Assembly (NCBI RefSeq): GCF_001570525.1 | Contig: NZ_BBXC01000009.1 | Span: forward strand, 178,363-242,362 | From: Herbidospora sakaeratensis | Lineage (GTDB): Bacteria > Actinomycetota > Actinomycetes > Streptosporangiales > Streptosporangiaceae | Length of the DNA: 64,000 bases | Direction of reading: 5' to 3' | Shown here: piece after piece, positions 35,747 to 44,277 of the stretch | Layout: every line of letters starts with the position of its first letter | How positions within the stretch are numbered: the stretch's first letter is position 1 | Position numbers and translations under genes: made by a program | The notes under the pieces: generated by a model | Database searches by the model: none | What the model was told of the DNA's origin: nothing | What the model saw: the letters and a program-made list of their open reading frames with translations, nothing else

Positions 35747-35775
35747 AGGACTGCAATTATTATAACTGCACTCCT
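35747..35775. promoter_or_regulatory. 29-bp near-perfect palindrome overlapping a TATAAT promoter
   Basis: Positions 35747-35775 read almost identically on both strands: 12 of 14 arm pairs match around a central T, with outer arms AGGA/TCCT and inner TGCA/TGCA. On the minus strand it contains a perfect -10 box TATAAT (35764-35759), about 25 bases before the AAA gene's ATG, with a weak -35 (GCAACA). It is strikingly AT-rich for this DNA. It looks like an operator that blocks the AAA gene promoter. Confidence 0.6.
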
Positions 35776-35777
35776 AA

Positions 35778-36620
35778 CTATTGTTGCTGGGTGGTGAGCC
35801 ACTTCCCGTGGCTTTCCTGCAGTTGGGGCCACAAGATTGTGCGTTCCTCACTCGTCAGGTGGAGGCCGAAGACGTCGCCCAACGCCGCGAAGTAGTCGCC
35901 CTCCCGGTCGAGCGTCGTCGACGTCGAGTCGTCGCCCACCCGGGTCAGCACCAGCCCCCGCAACGAGTCCACCCCCGTCGCGTCCCGCCGCTGGATCGCC
36001 AGCACCCGCACGAACCCCGACTCCGGCGACGTCGACAACCGGACGTGCTCCGACTCGAACGCCGTCATCTCCGTCGGGACCTTCCGGAAGTCCATCCCGA
36101 CGAAGCTGCCGCGCGGGTCGTGGTCGAGCCGCCACCCGCCCGGCTCCGCCTCCGACGGCCGGAGCCGGTAGGTGAACGGGCCCTGCTCGTAGACGCCCTC
36201 GATCAGGGGAAGGGGGGAGTGGATCGCGTCGCCGAGGCCGGCGTCGACCAGCCACTCACCTGACGGGTTCTCCTCGGTCGGCAGGCCGCCGACGGTCAGC
36301 ACGAGGTGGTTTCCCCGCGCTCCGGCGGGGTCGGTGGCCGAGCCCTGCACGCCGCCGAAATGCCGGGTCACCGCGTAGCCCAGCGCCGACAGCAGTTCGG
36401 AGAGCGCCCCGTTCAGGTGGAAGCAGTAGCCGCCCCGCCCGGAGACGATCCGTTCGGCGGATTCGGCCGGGTTCACGCTCGTGGACCGGCCCAGCCAGAT
36501 GGGCAACGTCTCATAGGGGACGCGCTCCACATGCGCCCGCTGGAGCGCGAAGAGGCCGTCTGCACTCGGCTTCGCCGAGGGCAGCCGGAGCCGTCGAAGA
36601 TACCCGTCAACGTCGATCAC
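35778..36620 (-). CDS. nat: Arylamine N-acetyltransferase
   Basis: A 280-residue enzyme that moves acetyl from acetyl-CoA to aromatic amines, hydrazines or similar acceptors. The catalytic triad is visible: Cys in GRGGYCFHLNGA, His in RGNHLVLTV, Asp in LVDAGLGDAIHSP. The N-terminal VERVPYETLPIWLGR is also typical. Length equals the family norm. It lies upstream of the AAA gene on the same strand with the palindromic promoter between them, so the two are likely controlled separately. Confidence 0.95.
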   Translation of the reverse strand: MIDVDGYLRRLRLPSAKPSADGLFALQRAHVERVPYETLPIWLGRSTSVNPAESAERIVSGRGGYCFHLNGALSELLSALGYAVTRHFGGVQGSATDPAGARGNHLVLTVGGLPTEENPSGEWLVDAGLGDAIHSPLPLIEGVYEQGPFTYRLRPSEAEPGGWRLDHDPRGSFVGMDFRKVPTEMTAFESEHVRLSTSPESGFVRVLAIQRRDATGVDSLRGLVLTRVGDDSTSTTLDREGDYFAALGDVFGLHLTSEERTILWPQLQESHGKWLTTQQQ

Positions 36621-36661
36621 GAGCCCACGCTAGACCCCGCCACCGACAGAACCGCCTGCAC

Positions 36662-36690
36662 GAAAGCTCCACAAAAAGCCATGAAAGCTC
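36662..36690 (+). promoter_or_regulatory. Direct repeat upstream of the response regulator gene
   Basis: GAAAGCTC occurs at 36662-36669 and again at 36683-36690, 21 bases (two helical turns) apart, just before the OmpR-type regulator start at 36718. OmpR/PhoB-family proteins bind such head-to-tail repeats, so this could be an autoregulatory site. It also lies in the divergent promoter gap of nat. Confidence 0.4.
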
Positions 36691-36717
36691 TGCACGTCCG
36701 GCCTCTACGCTGCCTGC

Positions 36718-37407
36718 ATGGCATATCCCCAGCAGCGCCGGGTGCTGGTCGTCGAGGACGACGACACCATCGCGAAAGCGGTCGCGACCCGGCTGACGGC
36801 AGAAGGGTTCGACGTCCGGGTCGCGAGCGACGGCGAAGGGGCGTTGGTCGCGTACGCGCGCTTCGAACCCGACCTGGTGGTGCTCGACCGGCTTCTTCCC
36901 GGTCTGGACGGACTGGAGGTGTGCCGTCGCATCCAGGCCGCCCGGCCGGTGCCCGTGCTCATGCTGACCGCGCTCGGCGAGGAGACCGACGTGCTGGTCG
37001 GGCTGGGCGTGGGGGCCGACGACTACATCACCAAGCCGTTCAGCATGCGGGAACTCGTCGCGCGTATCCACGCCCTGCTGCGGCGGGTCGACCGGGCGGC
37101 GCAACTGGCGTCCGAGGAGACGGTGCTGCGGGTCGGGGAGATCGAGATCAACCTGGCCGAGCGGCGGGTGTTCGTGCGCGGGGCCGAGGCCCAGCTGACC
37201 CGGACCGAGTTCGACCTGCTCAGGCGGCTCGCCGAACGTCCCGGACAGGTCTACGAGCGGGAACGGCTGCTCGCCGACATCTGGGGGTTCTCCGAGGCGG
37301 CGGCGACCCGCACCGTGGACAGTCACGTGCGGGCGCTGCGTCGCAAGCTCGGGTCCGAAGTGGTGCGGACCGTCCATGGGGTCGGGTACGCCCTGGTGCG
37401 CCCATGA
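36718..37407 (+). CDS. OmpR/PhoB family response regulator
   Basis: A 229-residue regulator. The receiver domain carries VLVVEDDDTIAKAVATRL (acidic pair), phospho-Asp in LVVLDRLLPGLDG, the Thr in LMLTALGEETD and Lys in DDYITKPFSMREL. It is joined to a winged helix (EINLAERRVFVRGAEAQLTRTEFDLLRRLAERPGQVYERERLL...RTVDSHVRALRRKLG). Its stop overlaps the kinase start by four bases (ATGA). It is the cognate regulator of the downstream kinase-DUF4173 protein. Confidence 0.96.
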   Translation: MAYPQQRRVLVVEDDDTIAKAVATRLTAEGFDVRVASDGEGALVAYARFEPDLVVLDRLLPGLDGLEVCRRIQAARPVPVLMLTALGEETDVLVGLGVGADDYITKPFSMRELVARIHALLRRVDRAAQLASEETVLRVGEIEINLAERRVFVRGAEAQLTRTEFDLLRRLAERPGQVYERERLLADIWGFSEAAATRTVDSHVRALRRKLGSEVVRTVHGVGYALVRP

Positions 37408-40400
37408 GGCCGCTCGACTTCCTCGGCCGCATCAAGGTCAAACTCGGGATCGTCATGGTCGGGGCCGTGGTGACCGCGTTCGTGGTGAACGAGGTGGGGA
37501 TCAACGGGGGCGTGCCCCGCGACCTCCGGATCGCCTTCGCGGTGTTCCTGGCGCTGCTCATGATGCAGGTGCTGGCCCGGGGCATGACCAAGCCCCTGCG
37601 GGAGATGGCCGCCGCCGCGCAGACCATCGCCAAGGGTTCGTACGGCCTCCGCGTCACCGCCACCAGCCGCGACGAGGTCGGCGAGCTGGCCAGGGCCTTC
37701 AACGCGATGGCCGCCGACCTGGCCGAGGTCGACCGGCAGCGCCGGGAACTGGTCGCCAACGTCAGCCACGAGCTGCGCACCCCGATCACCGGCGTGCAGG
37801 CGGTGCTGGAGAACGTGGTGGACGGCGTCTCCCCGCCGGAACCCGAGATCCTCGGCACCGCCCTCGCCCAGACCCAGCGCCTCGGCCGTCTCGTGGCGCA
37901 ACTCCTCGACCTGTCGCGGCTCGACTCGGGGGCCCGGCCGATCGAGGCCGAGGAGTTCGACCTGGCCGACCTCGGCGGACAGGCCGTCCGCGAGGCGTCA
38001 CTAGGCCGCGACGACGTGACGGTCGTCGCCGAGATCGCCCCCGGCCGCCACCTGACGACGGCCGACCCCTCGCTGCTGGCCCAGGTGCTGGCCAACCTGC
38101 TGGACAACGCCGTCCGGCACAGCCCGCCCGGCGGGACGGTCACCCTGACCTCCCGCGCCTCGTCCGACGCAACCCTCGAAATAGAGGTCGCCGACGAGGG
38201 CCCCGGCATCCCGCCCGCCGACCGCCAGCGTGTCTTCGAACGTTTCTCCCGCCTGGACGCCGCCCGCGCCGCCGACGCGGGCGGAGCCGGCCTCGGCCTG
38301 GCCATCGCCAAGGAGATCGCCGAACTCCACGGGGGAACCATCGCGGTCGCCGACGGGCCCGGCTGCCGAATGGTCGTCACCCTGCCCAAGGCGGTCAGGG
38401 AAGCGACCCCCGCCCTGGCCGGACGAACCCTCGCCGCGGGCCGGACCCCCACGGGGGCGGTCCACGCCCGGCTTCCGGCGACCCGCCGCTCACGAACCGA
38501 TACGGAGGCCGGTCTCGTGAAAAATCCCGATTCGCCCCAGACCAACCCGCCGCCCGCCGCCCAGGTGGCCCGGACGGCCCCGAACCCGCGGACCGCGGAG
38601 GCGCAGGTCTCACCGGCGGCCGAGGTGGTGCCCGATTCGTCGGCGGCATCGGCCGACGGGCAGCCGTCGCCGGAGACCGGAGTCGCGCCTGGGCCGGATA
38701 CACCCCCGGCTCCGGCGTCCCCCGGGGGACTGTTGTGGAGGGCAGCGCCGACCTCGGGGGAACCACCGCTGGTGGAGACGCACACCGGGGCCGTGCCGAC
38801 GCCGTTGTCGGCCAACGGTTCCGAGAGGCCGGCAGAGTCAGCCGACCCCAAGCTCACCCCCGAAGCAGCCACGCCCCAGTCGGTGACGACCGCGACCGAA
38901 GGGGAGCCGGGCGACCTCACCACCCCGGCCGTCGCGGCTGCTGCCACCCATTCGTCAGCAGTCCCGGCCGACACCACGCCGCTGGTCTCACCGGCTGCCC
39001 CCGCGCATGCGCCAGCGGCTGCGGTTGACTCCGGTTCGCTCGCCAACCATGCGGCACCGACGTCGGCCGATTCAGGGTCGCTCGTCTCACCGGCCGCGCC
39101 TGCGCATGTGGCACCGACCTCGGCTGATTCCGGTTCGCTCGCCACCTCGGCCGTCACTGCGCATGCGGCACCGACCTCGGCCGATACTGGAGCGCTCGGC
39201 TCGCCGGCTGCCCCCGCGCGGGCCGCGTCGGCCTCGGCCGATTCGGGGTCGCCTGACACCCCGGCCGTTCCGGCGCATGCGGCGGCTTCGGCCGACTTCG
39301 GGTCGCCCGTCACCCCGGCTGTCCAAGCGCATGCGGCGACAGCTTCGGCCGACTCCGGGGCGCTCGTCTCGTCGGCCGTCCCCGCACATGCGGCAAGCGC
39401 CTCGGCCGGCTCCGGGGCGCTCGTCGGCGAGGCCGGTTCCGGTCAACCCCCGGCCGTCGGTTCCGTCCGTACCGCCGTCACCGCGCCGCACCCCGTCGTG
39501 GTCTCCACCGACCCCCGTCAGCCCGTGCCACGTGGACAGACCACCCCCGGCGGGCCCCCTCCCACGGCCCCCCGTCAGCGCATGCTCGACGAACCGTCCC
39601 CCGCCCGGTCCCTCGGCGGGGCCATCGTCGGGGGGATCCTCGGGGCGCTCGCCGGGTTGCTCGGGGGCACGGTCGCGGCCGTGTTCTTCGGGACCGGGCC
39701 GAACACCGAGATCCAGGCCGCCGGTGCGTTCCTGGTGTTCGTCTGCGTCGGCATCGCCGTCGGCGCGTCGCTGGGCGGCCGGGTTGGGTCGTCCGAGCAG
39801 CAGGGCGGGCAGTTCGACGCGTACACGCCGCCTCCGCTGTTTCCCCGGCCCGCCCTGCCCGACACGCCCACCTGGGTGCTCCCGGCGGCCATGGGGGTGG
39901 GGCTCGTCGCGGCCGTCTGTTTCCCCTACGCGCCGACCGGCATCGGGGTGGTGCTGACCGCCGTCGCGCTCACGCTGGCGGTGGCGCCCGCCCTCCGGCA
40001 TCGCGTCAACGCCTGGAGTGTCGCCTACTCCGTCGCCGCCTACGGGCTGGTGTCGGTGGCGCTGTTCCGGGACGCCGACTGGCTGGTCGGGCTCTCGCTG
40101 CTGGCCGCGTTCGCGGTCGCCTCGCTGGCGGTGTCGGGCGGGCGGGGCTGGGCCGGAGTGGTCAGGGGGTTGTTGTCGGTCGGGCTGGCGGTGTTCCCGG
40201 TGCCGTGGTTCCTCGGCGGGCCGGTGCGCAAGGTCCTCAAGCGGCGCAGTCTGCTGCCCGTCCTGGTGTCGCTGGGCATCACCGCGATCCTGCTGGCGGT
40301 CTTCGGGGTGCTGTTCGTTTCGGCCGACGCGGTCTTCTCCTCGTTCGCCCGCGAGTTGTTGTCGGCGCCCGCCTGGGCCGGGTCGTTGCCGGTGCGGATC

Positions 40401-41267
40401 TTCCTGTTCCTCGTCTTCGGGGTGCTGGCCGCCGCCGCGATCCTGGTCGCGCTGCGGCCGGTGGCCGAACCCCGCGTCGACTACGCGCCGCTCAATCTGG
40501 CCCGGACCCTCTGGATCATCCCGCTGGTCGGCGTGAACCTGCTGTTCGCGGCCTTCGTCGGGGTGCAGATCTCGGTGTTGTTCGGCGGCAGCCGCCGGGT
40601 GCTGGAGACGGCCGGGCTGACCTTCGCCGAGTACGCCCGGTCGGGCTTCTTCGAGCTGATCACCGTCAGCGTGTTCGTGCTGTTCATCGTGGCCTTCTGC
40701 GGCCTGATGATCAAGGGGGACCGGTGGGTCATGGCGACCCTGCTGGGGCTGCTCTGCGCGCTGACCCTGGTCATCCTGGCCTCGGCGCTGCACCGGCTCG
40801 GCCTCTACACCGCCGCCTACGGCTTCACCCGGCTGCGCGCCTCGGTGGGCGCGACGATCTGGTGGGTCGCCGCGGTGTTCGTGCTGGTGCTGGTCGGCGG
40901 GCTGGTCAAGCGGCGGGCGTGGTTGCCGAAGGCGCTGGTCCTGCTCACGGCGGTGTCGCTGACGGTCTTCGCCGTCTGGAACCCCGACGCCCAGGTGGCC
41001 GAGACCCAGGTGTCGATACGCGGCGTCGACCGCCTCGACGCCCACTACCTGGGCCGGCTGAGCGCGGACGCCATCCCCGGCCTCGACCGGCTGCCCGAGC
41101 CGATCAGGAGCTGCGTGTTGCGGGACGTGATCGCGGTCCAGGACCTGCGCTTCCCCGACCCGTGGAACGGCTGGAACCTGTCCCGCAGGAAGGCGGCCGA
41201 GATCCTCGCGGCGCACCCGGTCGACCCGTCGGTGACGTGCGAGGAGAAGTACCGGTCCGCATACTGA
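37404..41267 (+). CDS. Histidine kinase read through into a repeat linker and DUF4153/DUF4173 membrane domain
   Basis: One uninterrupted frame of 1287 codons. Residues 1-60 hold two membrane helices; then HAMP (MTKPLREMAAAAQTIAKGSYG), HisKA (LVANVSHELRTPITG) and HATPase (LLDNAVRHSPPGG, DEGPGIPPADRQRVFERF, GGAGLGLAIAKEI) end near residue 335. About 200 proline/alanine/serine-rich residues follow, with some nine imperfect 19-residue repeats. Then comes a polytopic membrane domain of about 12 helices ending in the DUF4173-like WNGWNLSRRKAAEILAAHP. These are normally separate genes. An internal GTG at 38517 with GGAGG (38504-38508) could start the second part alone, giving 916 residues. Fusion, separate translation or both remain open. 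Confidence 0.75.
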   Translation: MRPLDFLGRIKVKLGIVMVGAVVTAFVVNEVGINGGVPRDLRIAFAVFLALLMMQVLARGMTKPLREMAAAAQTIAKGSYGLRVTATSRDEVGELARAFNAMAADLAEVDRQRRELVANVSHELRTPITGVQAVLENVVDGVSPPEPEILGTALAQTQRLGRLVAQLLDLSRLDSGARPIEAEEFDLADLGGQAVREASLGRDDVTVVAEIAPGRHLTTADPSLLAQVLANLLDNAVRHSPPGGTVTLTSRASSDATLEIEVADEGPGIPPADRQRVFERFSRLDAARAADAGGAGLGLAIAKEIAELHGGTIAVADGPGCRMVVTLPKAVREATPALAGRTLAAGRTPTGAVHARLPATRRSRTDTEAGLVKNPDSPQTNPPPAAQVARTAPNPRTAEAQVSPAAEVVPDSSAASADGQPSPETGVAPGPDTPPAPASPGGLLWRAAPTSGEPPLVETHTGAVPTPLSANGSERPAESADPKLTPEAATPQSVTTATEGEPGDLTTPAVAAAATHSSAVPADTTPLVSPAAPAHAPAAAVDSGSLANHAAPTSADSGSLVSPAAPAHVAPTSADSGSLATSAVTAHAAPTSADTGALGSPAAPARAASASADSGSPDTPAVPAHAAASADFGSPVTPAVQAHAATASADSGALVSSAVPAHAASASAGSGALVGEAGSGQPPAVGSVRTAVTAPHPVVVSTDPRQPVPRGQTTPGGPPPTAPRQRMLDEPSPARSLGGAIVGGILGALAGLLGGTVAAVFFGTGPNTEIQAAGAFLVFVCVGIAVGASLGGRVGSSEQQGGQFDAYTPPPLFPRPALPDTPTWVLPAAMGVGLVAAVCFPYAPTGIGVVLTAVALTLAVAPALRHRVNAWSVAYSVAAYGLVSVALFRDADWLVGLSLLAAFAVASLAVSGGRGWAGVVRGLLSVGLAVFPVPWFLGGPVRKVLKRRSLLPVLVSLGITAILLAVFGVLFVSADAVFSSFARELLSAPAWAGSLPVRIFLFLVFGVLAAAAILVALRPVAEPRVDYAPLNLARTLWIIPLVGVNLLFAAFVGVQISVLFGGSRRVLETAGLTFAEYARSGFFELITVSVFVLFIVAFCGLMIKGDRWVMATLLGLLCALTLVILASALHRLGLYTAAYGFTRLRASVGATIWWVAAVFVLVLVGGLVKRRAWLPKALVLLTAVSLTVFAVWNPDAQVAETQVSIRGVDRLDAHYLGRLSADAIPGLDRLPEPIRSCVLRDVIAVQDLRFPDPWNGWNLSRRKAAEILAAHPVDPSVTCEEKYRSAY
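38970..39430 (+). repeat. Tandem 57-base coding repeats (19-residue units)
   Basis: About nine imperfect units with the consensus DSGSLVSPAVPAHAAPTSA run through the linker of the kinase/DUF4173 frame, for example DSGSLATSAVTAHAAPTSA and DSGALVSSAVPAHAASASA. They keep frame and composition, so they are selected as protein. They probably form a flexible extracellular or cytoplasmic spacer, and copy number may vary between strains. Confidence 0.8.
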
Positions 41268-41271
41268 TCAG

Positions 41272-42756
41272 GTGACCTTCGACGTGGTGATCGCGAACGG
41301 CCGGGTCGTCGACGGGACCGGCGCCCCGCCGTTCCGCGCCGACGTCGGGATCTCGGACGGGAAGATCGCAGCGGTCGGGCGGCTGCCGCACCACGACGCC
41401 GTCGACGCCACCGGCCGGCTCGTCCTGCCGGGGATGGTCGACTGTCACTCCCACGGTGACGCGCTGGTCCACGACGCGGGCTTCCAGCTCGCCAACCTGC
41501 GCCAGGGCGTCACCACGGTCGTGCTGGGACAGGACGGGCTCTCGTTCGCCCCGACCACCACCAGGGCCGCGTTCGACTACGCCACCCGCTACTTCGCCGC
41601 CATCAACGGCGGCTTCCCGGGCGACGGACCGCTGTCGGTGGCCGAGATCAGGGCGAGCCACGACAGGGCCGCCCTGAACAGCGTGTTCCTGCTGCCACAC
41701 GGAACGATCCGCTACGACGTGCTCGGTCCCGCTCAGACCACCGCTTCCGCGGACGAACTCCACACGATGCGCTCGATCGTGGAGAAAGGGCTCGAAGAGG
41801 GCGCGGCGGGCCTGTCGACCGGCCTCGAATACGTGCCCGGCCGCTACGCCGACGTCACCGAACTCGCCGCCCTGTGCGCGCCTCTCCAGGGTCTTCCGTA
41901 CGTCACCCACATGCGCGGCTACGGCCAGTCGGCGCCCGTGGGGATGAAGGAGGCGCTGGCCGTCACCCGGAGGGCCGGCGTCCCGCTGCACGTCTCCCAC
42001 TTCCACGGCCCGGCCGACGTGCTGCTGCCGCTGCTGGACGGCGACACCACCTTCGACACCTACCCCTACCTGCGCGGCAGCACGATCCTGGCGATGATCG
42101 TGTTGCCGCGGCACGTGCCGGCGGCCGACCCGGCCGCGGCCCTGCCGATGATCGAGCACCTCGACCTCGACTACGCCTGGGAGCGCCTCACCATCGCCCA
42201 CGCCCCCGGCCTCGAATGGTCCGAAGGCCTCACCATCCCCGAAGCCGCCGCCAGGAACGACGAGTCGCCGGCCGGGTTCGCCCGCCGCCTCCTCATCGAG
42301 ACCGACCTCGAAGCCGGCTGCGTCAGCGCCCGCCCCGACGAGGGTCCCGAAGGCGAGGAGTCGGTCCGCCGCGTCCTGCGCCACCCCGCCCACACCGGCG
42401 GGTCCGACGGCCTGCACGTCGGCGGCCATCCCCACCCGCGCGCCTACGGCGCGTTCGCCCGCTTCCTCGGCCACCACGTGCGGGAGAAGGCGGATCTGAG
42501 CTGGGCGGAGGCCGCCTCGCATCTGGCCGCGCATCCCGCCCGCCGGTTCCGGCTGTTCGACCGGGGGCTGGTCCGCCCCGGCCAGGCCGCCGACCTCATC
42601 CTCGTCGACCCGGCGAAGGTCGCCGACAGGGCCACCTACGCCCGCCCCCGCGAACTCGCCCAAGGGGTCGACGACGTGTGGATCAACGGGGAGCGGGTTC
42701 TGAAAGACGGACGAATGACCACAGCCCGACCCGGCCGGGCCCTGCGACCGGCGTAG
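41272..42756 (+). CDS. N-acyl-D-amino-acid deacylase-like amidohydrolase
   Basis: A 494-residue metal-dependent amidohydrolase of the D-aminoacylase/D-glutamate deacetylase group. N-terminal VVIANGRVVDGTGAPPFRADVGI leads into the metal-site motif LPGMVDCHSHGDA. Further metal ligands lie in VTHMRGYG and LHVSHFHGPADV, and the late GGSDGLHVGGHPHPRAYG matches the family's substrate and metal loop. It should free D-amino acids from their N-acyl forms. It begins at GTG four bases after the DUF4173 stop and precedes a D-amino-acid-type PLP enzyme, so the four following genes read as one pathway. Confidence 0.88.
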   Translation: MTFDVVIANGRVVDGTGAPPFRADVGISDGKIAAVGRLPHHDAVDATGRLVLPGMVDCHSHGDALVHDAGFQLANLRQGVTTVVLGQDGLSFAPTTTRAAFDYATRYFAAINGGFPGDGPLSVAEIRASHDRAALNSVFLLPHGTIRYDVLGPAQTTASADELHTMRSIVEKGLEEGAAGLSTGLEYVPGRYADVTELAALCAPLQGLPYVTHMRGYGQSAPVGMKEALAVTRRAGVPLHVSHFHGPADVLLPLLDGDTTFDTYPYLRGSTILAMIVLPRHVPAADPAAALPMIEHLDLDYAWERLTIAHAPGLEWSEGLTIPEAAARNDESPAGFARRLLIETDLEAGCVSARPDEGPEGEESVRRVLRHPAHTGGSDGLHVGGHPHPRAYGAFARFLGHHVREKADLSWAEAASHLAAHPARRFRLFDRGLVRPGQAADLILVDPAKVADRATYARPRELAQGVDDVWINGERVLKDGRMTTARPGRALRPA

Positions 42757-42790
42757 TCTCCTATACGATCCACGAGTGCTCATTTCCGGC

Positions 42791-43888
42791 ATGACCATCG
42801 ACTGGCGCACACGGGGATTCGTCCAGCCGGAGCCGGTCACGGCGGAGGAGTTCCTGGCCGCGCGGCACAGCCTGTTCGACGGCCCGTTCACGTGGCCGCT
42901 GATGGTCGCCCGCGAGAGCGCCCTCGACCACAACGTGCGGGTGCTCGCGGAATACGTACAGGAGAACGGTCTTCTCCATGCCCCGCACGGCAAGACGACC
43001 ATGTCGCCGCAGCTGTTCGCCAAGCAGCTCGACGCGGGCGCCTGGGGCCTGACGGCCGCGACCGCGAGCCAGGTCATGGTCTACCGGAACCTCGGGGTCG
43101 AACGGGTCCTGCTGGCCAACGAGATCTACGACACCCGCGCGATCGAGTGGATGGCGCGACAGGACTTCGACGAGCTGCTCGTCTACGTCGACTCTCCGCG
43201 CGGGGTGTATCTCCTCGCCGGGAAGGGCTTCCGCCTCCTGGTCGAACTGGGGCATCCCGGCGGCCGGACCGGCTGCCGGACCATCGAAGAGGCGAAAGCG
43301 CTCAAAGCGCTCATCGACGCCACCAACGGGGTCGAGTTCGCGGGCGTCTCCGGCTACGAGGGCACCCAGCCCGATCGTGACGGTGTGCAGGCCTATCTGA
43401 AGGACCTGCGGAGGCTCGCGGAGGAGCTCGGCGCCCCGATCGTCTCGGCCGGCGGCAGTTCCCACTTCGACCTGGTCACCGACGAGCTGGCGGGCATGGA
43501 CGCCCAGGTCATCATCCGCCCCGGCGCCTACATCGCCCACGACGACGGCTTCTACGCCCGCATGAGCCCCTTCGCCCACCGGCTGAAGCCCGCTCTCATG
43601 GTGTACGGCCAGGTGATCTCCACCCCCGAACCCGGCCTGGCCATCGTGGGTCTCGGAAAGCGCGACATCTCCCACGATCTCGACCTGCCGATCGCCCCGG
43701 CAGGGCTGGAGACCAGGTCGATCCAAGACCAGCACACCTACGTCAGCGATCCCGGGAACACGGTCGGGCCGGGAGACGTGCTCGGGTTCAGCGTCTCCCA
43801 CCCCTGCACCGCCTTCGACAAGTGGCGGGTCATCCCCGTCGTCGACGACCAACACATCGTGGTCGACCTGCTCACCACGTACTTCTAG
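42791..43888 (+). CDS. Alanine-racemase-fold PLP enzyme (D-threonine aldolase / D-amino-acid deaminase type)
   Basis: A 365-residue fold-type III PLP enzyme. The cofactor lysine is in LLHAPHGKTTMSPQLF. The C-terminal metal site LGFSVSHPCTAFDKW has the His-x-Cys pair typical of D-serine dehydratase and D-threonine aldolase relatives. The start is the ATG at 42791; a GTG at 42776 is possible. It lies between the D-aminoacylase-like gene and RidA. A metal-dependent D-amino-acid dehydratase or aldolase that yields a keto acid or enamine fits both neighbours. Confidence 0.85.
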   Translation: MTIDWRTRGFVQPEPVTAEEFLAARHSLFDGPFTWPLMVARESALDHNVRVLAEYVQENGLLHAPHGKTTMSPQLFAKQLDAGAWGLTAATASQVMVYRNLGVERVLLANEIYDTRAIEWMARQDFDELLVYVDSPRGVYLLAGKGFRLLVELGHPGGRTGCRTIEEAKALKALIDATNGVEFAGVSGYEGTQPDRDGVQAYLKDLRRLAEELGAPIVSAGGSSHFDLVTDELAGMDAQVIIRPGAYIAHDDGFYARMSPFAHRLKPALMVYGQVISTPEPGLAIVGLGKRDISHDLDLPIAPAGLETRSIQDQHTYVSDPGNTVGPGDVLGFSVSHPCTAFDKWRVIPVVDDQHIVVDLLTTYF

Positions 43889-43896
43889 GAGTGACT

Positions 43897-44277
43897 TTGA
43901 AGGAAGAGATCCGCACCACCGACGGCGCCGCCCCCGTCGGCGCCTACTCGCAGGGGCTCGTGGTCGGCGACTTCGTCTACACCTCGGGCATGGGGCCGCT
44001 CGACCCGGAGACCGGCGAGATCGTCGGCGCCGACGTGGCGGAGCAGACCCACCGGACCATGAAGAATTTGGGCGCGGTGCTCGCCGTCCACGGCCTGACC
44101 TTCGACGACGTGATCAAGTCGACGGTGCACCTGCAGAACCTGAAGGAGGACTTCGCCGCCTACAACGAGGTGTACAAGTCCTACTTCACCCCGCCCTATC
44201 CGGTCAGGACCACCGTAGGATCGCAGCTCATGAACATCCTGGTGGAAATCGACTTCGTGGCCTACAAGGGGCGTTAG
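43897..44277 (+). CDS. ridA: RidA family enamine/imine deaminase
   Basis: A 126-residue protein of the YjgF/YER057c/UK114 family (PVGAYSQGLVVGDFVYTSGMGPLDP..., TMKNLGAVLAVHGLTFDDVIKSTVHL..., PYPVRTTVGSQL with the key Arg, ILVEIDFVA). It hydrolyses reactive enamines and imines released by PLP dehydratases, exactly what the preceding gene may produce. The start is taken at TTG 43897 with AGGAG five bases upstream. A GTG six bases earlier lies on top of that ribosome site and is unlikely. Confidence 0.93.
   Translation: MKEEIRTTDGAAPVGAYSQGLVVGDFVYTSGMGPLDPETGEIVGADVAEQTHRTMKNLGAVLAVHGLTFDDVIKSTVHLQNLKEDFAAYNEVYKSYFTPPYPVRTTVGSQLMNILVEIDFVAYKGR

Noticed and set aside
36306-37403. Extension of the kinase frame upstream of 37404
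   Set aside because: The extension is antisense to nat and in another frame of the response regulator gene; the ATG at 37404 with the ATGA overlap is the natural start.
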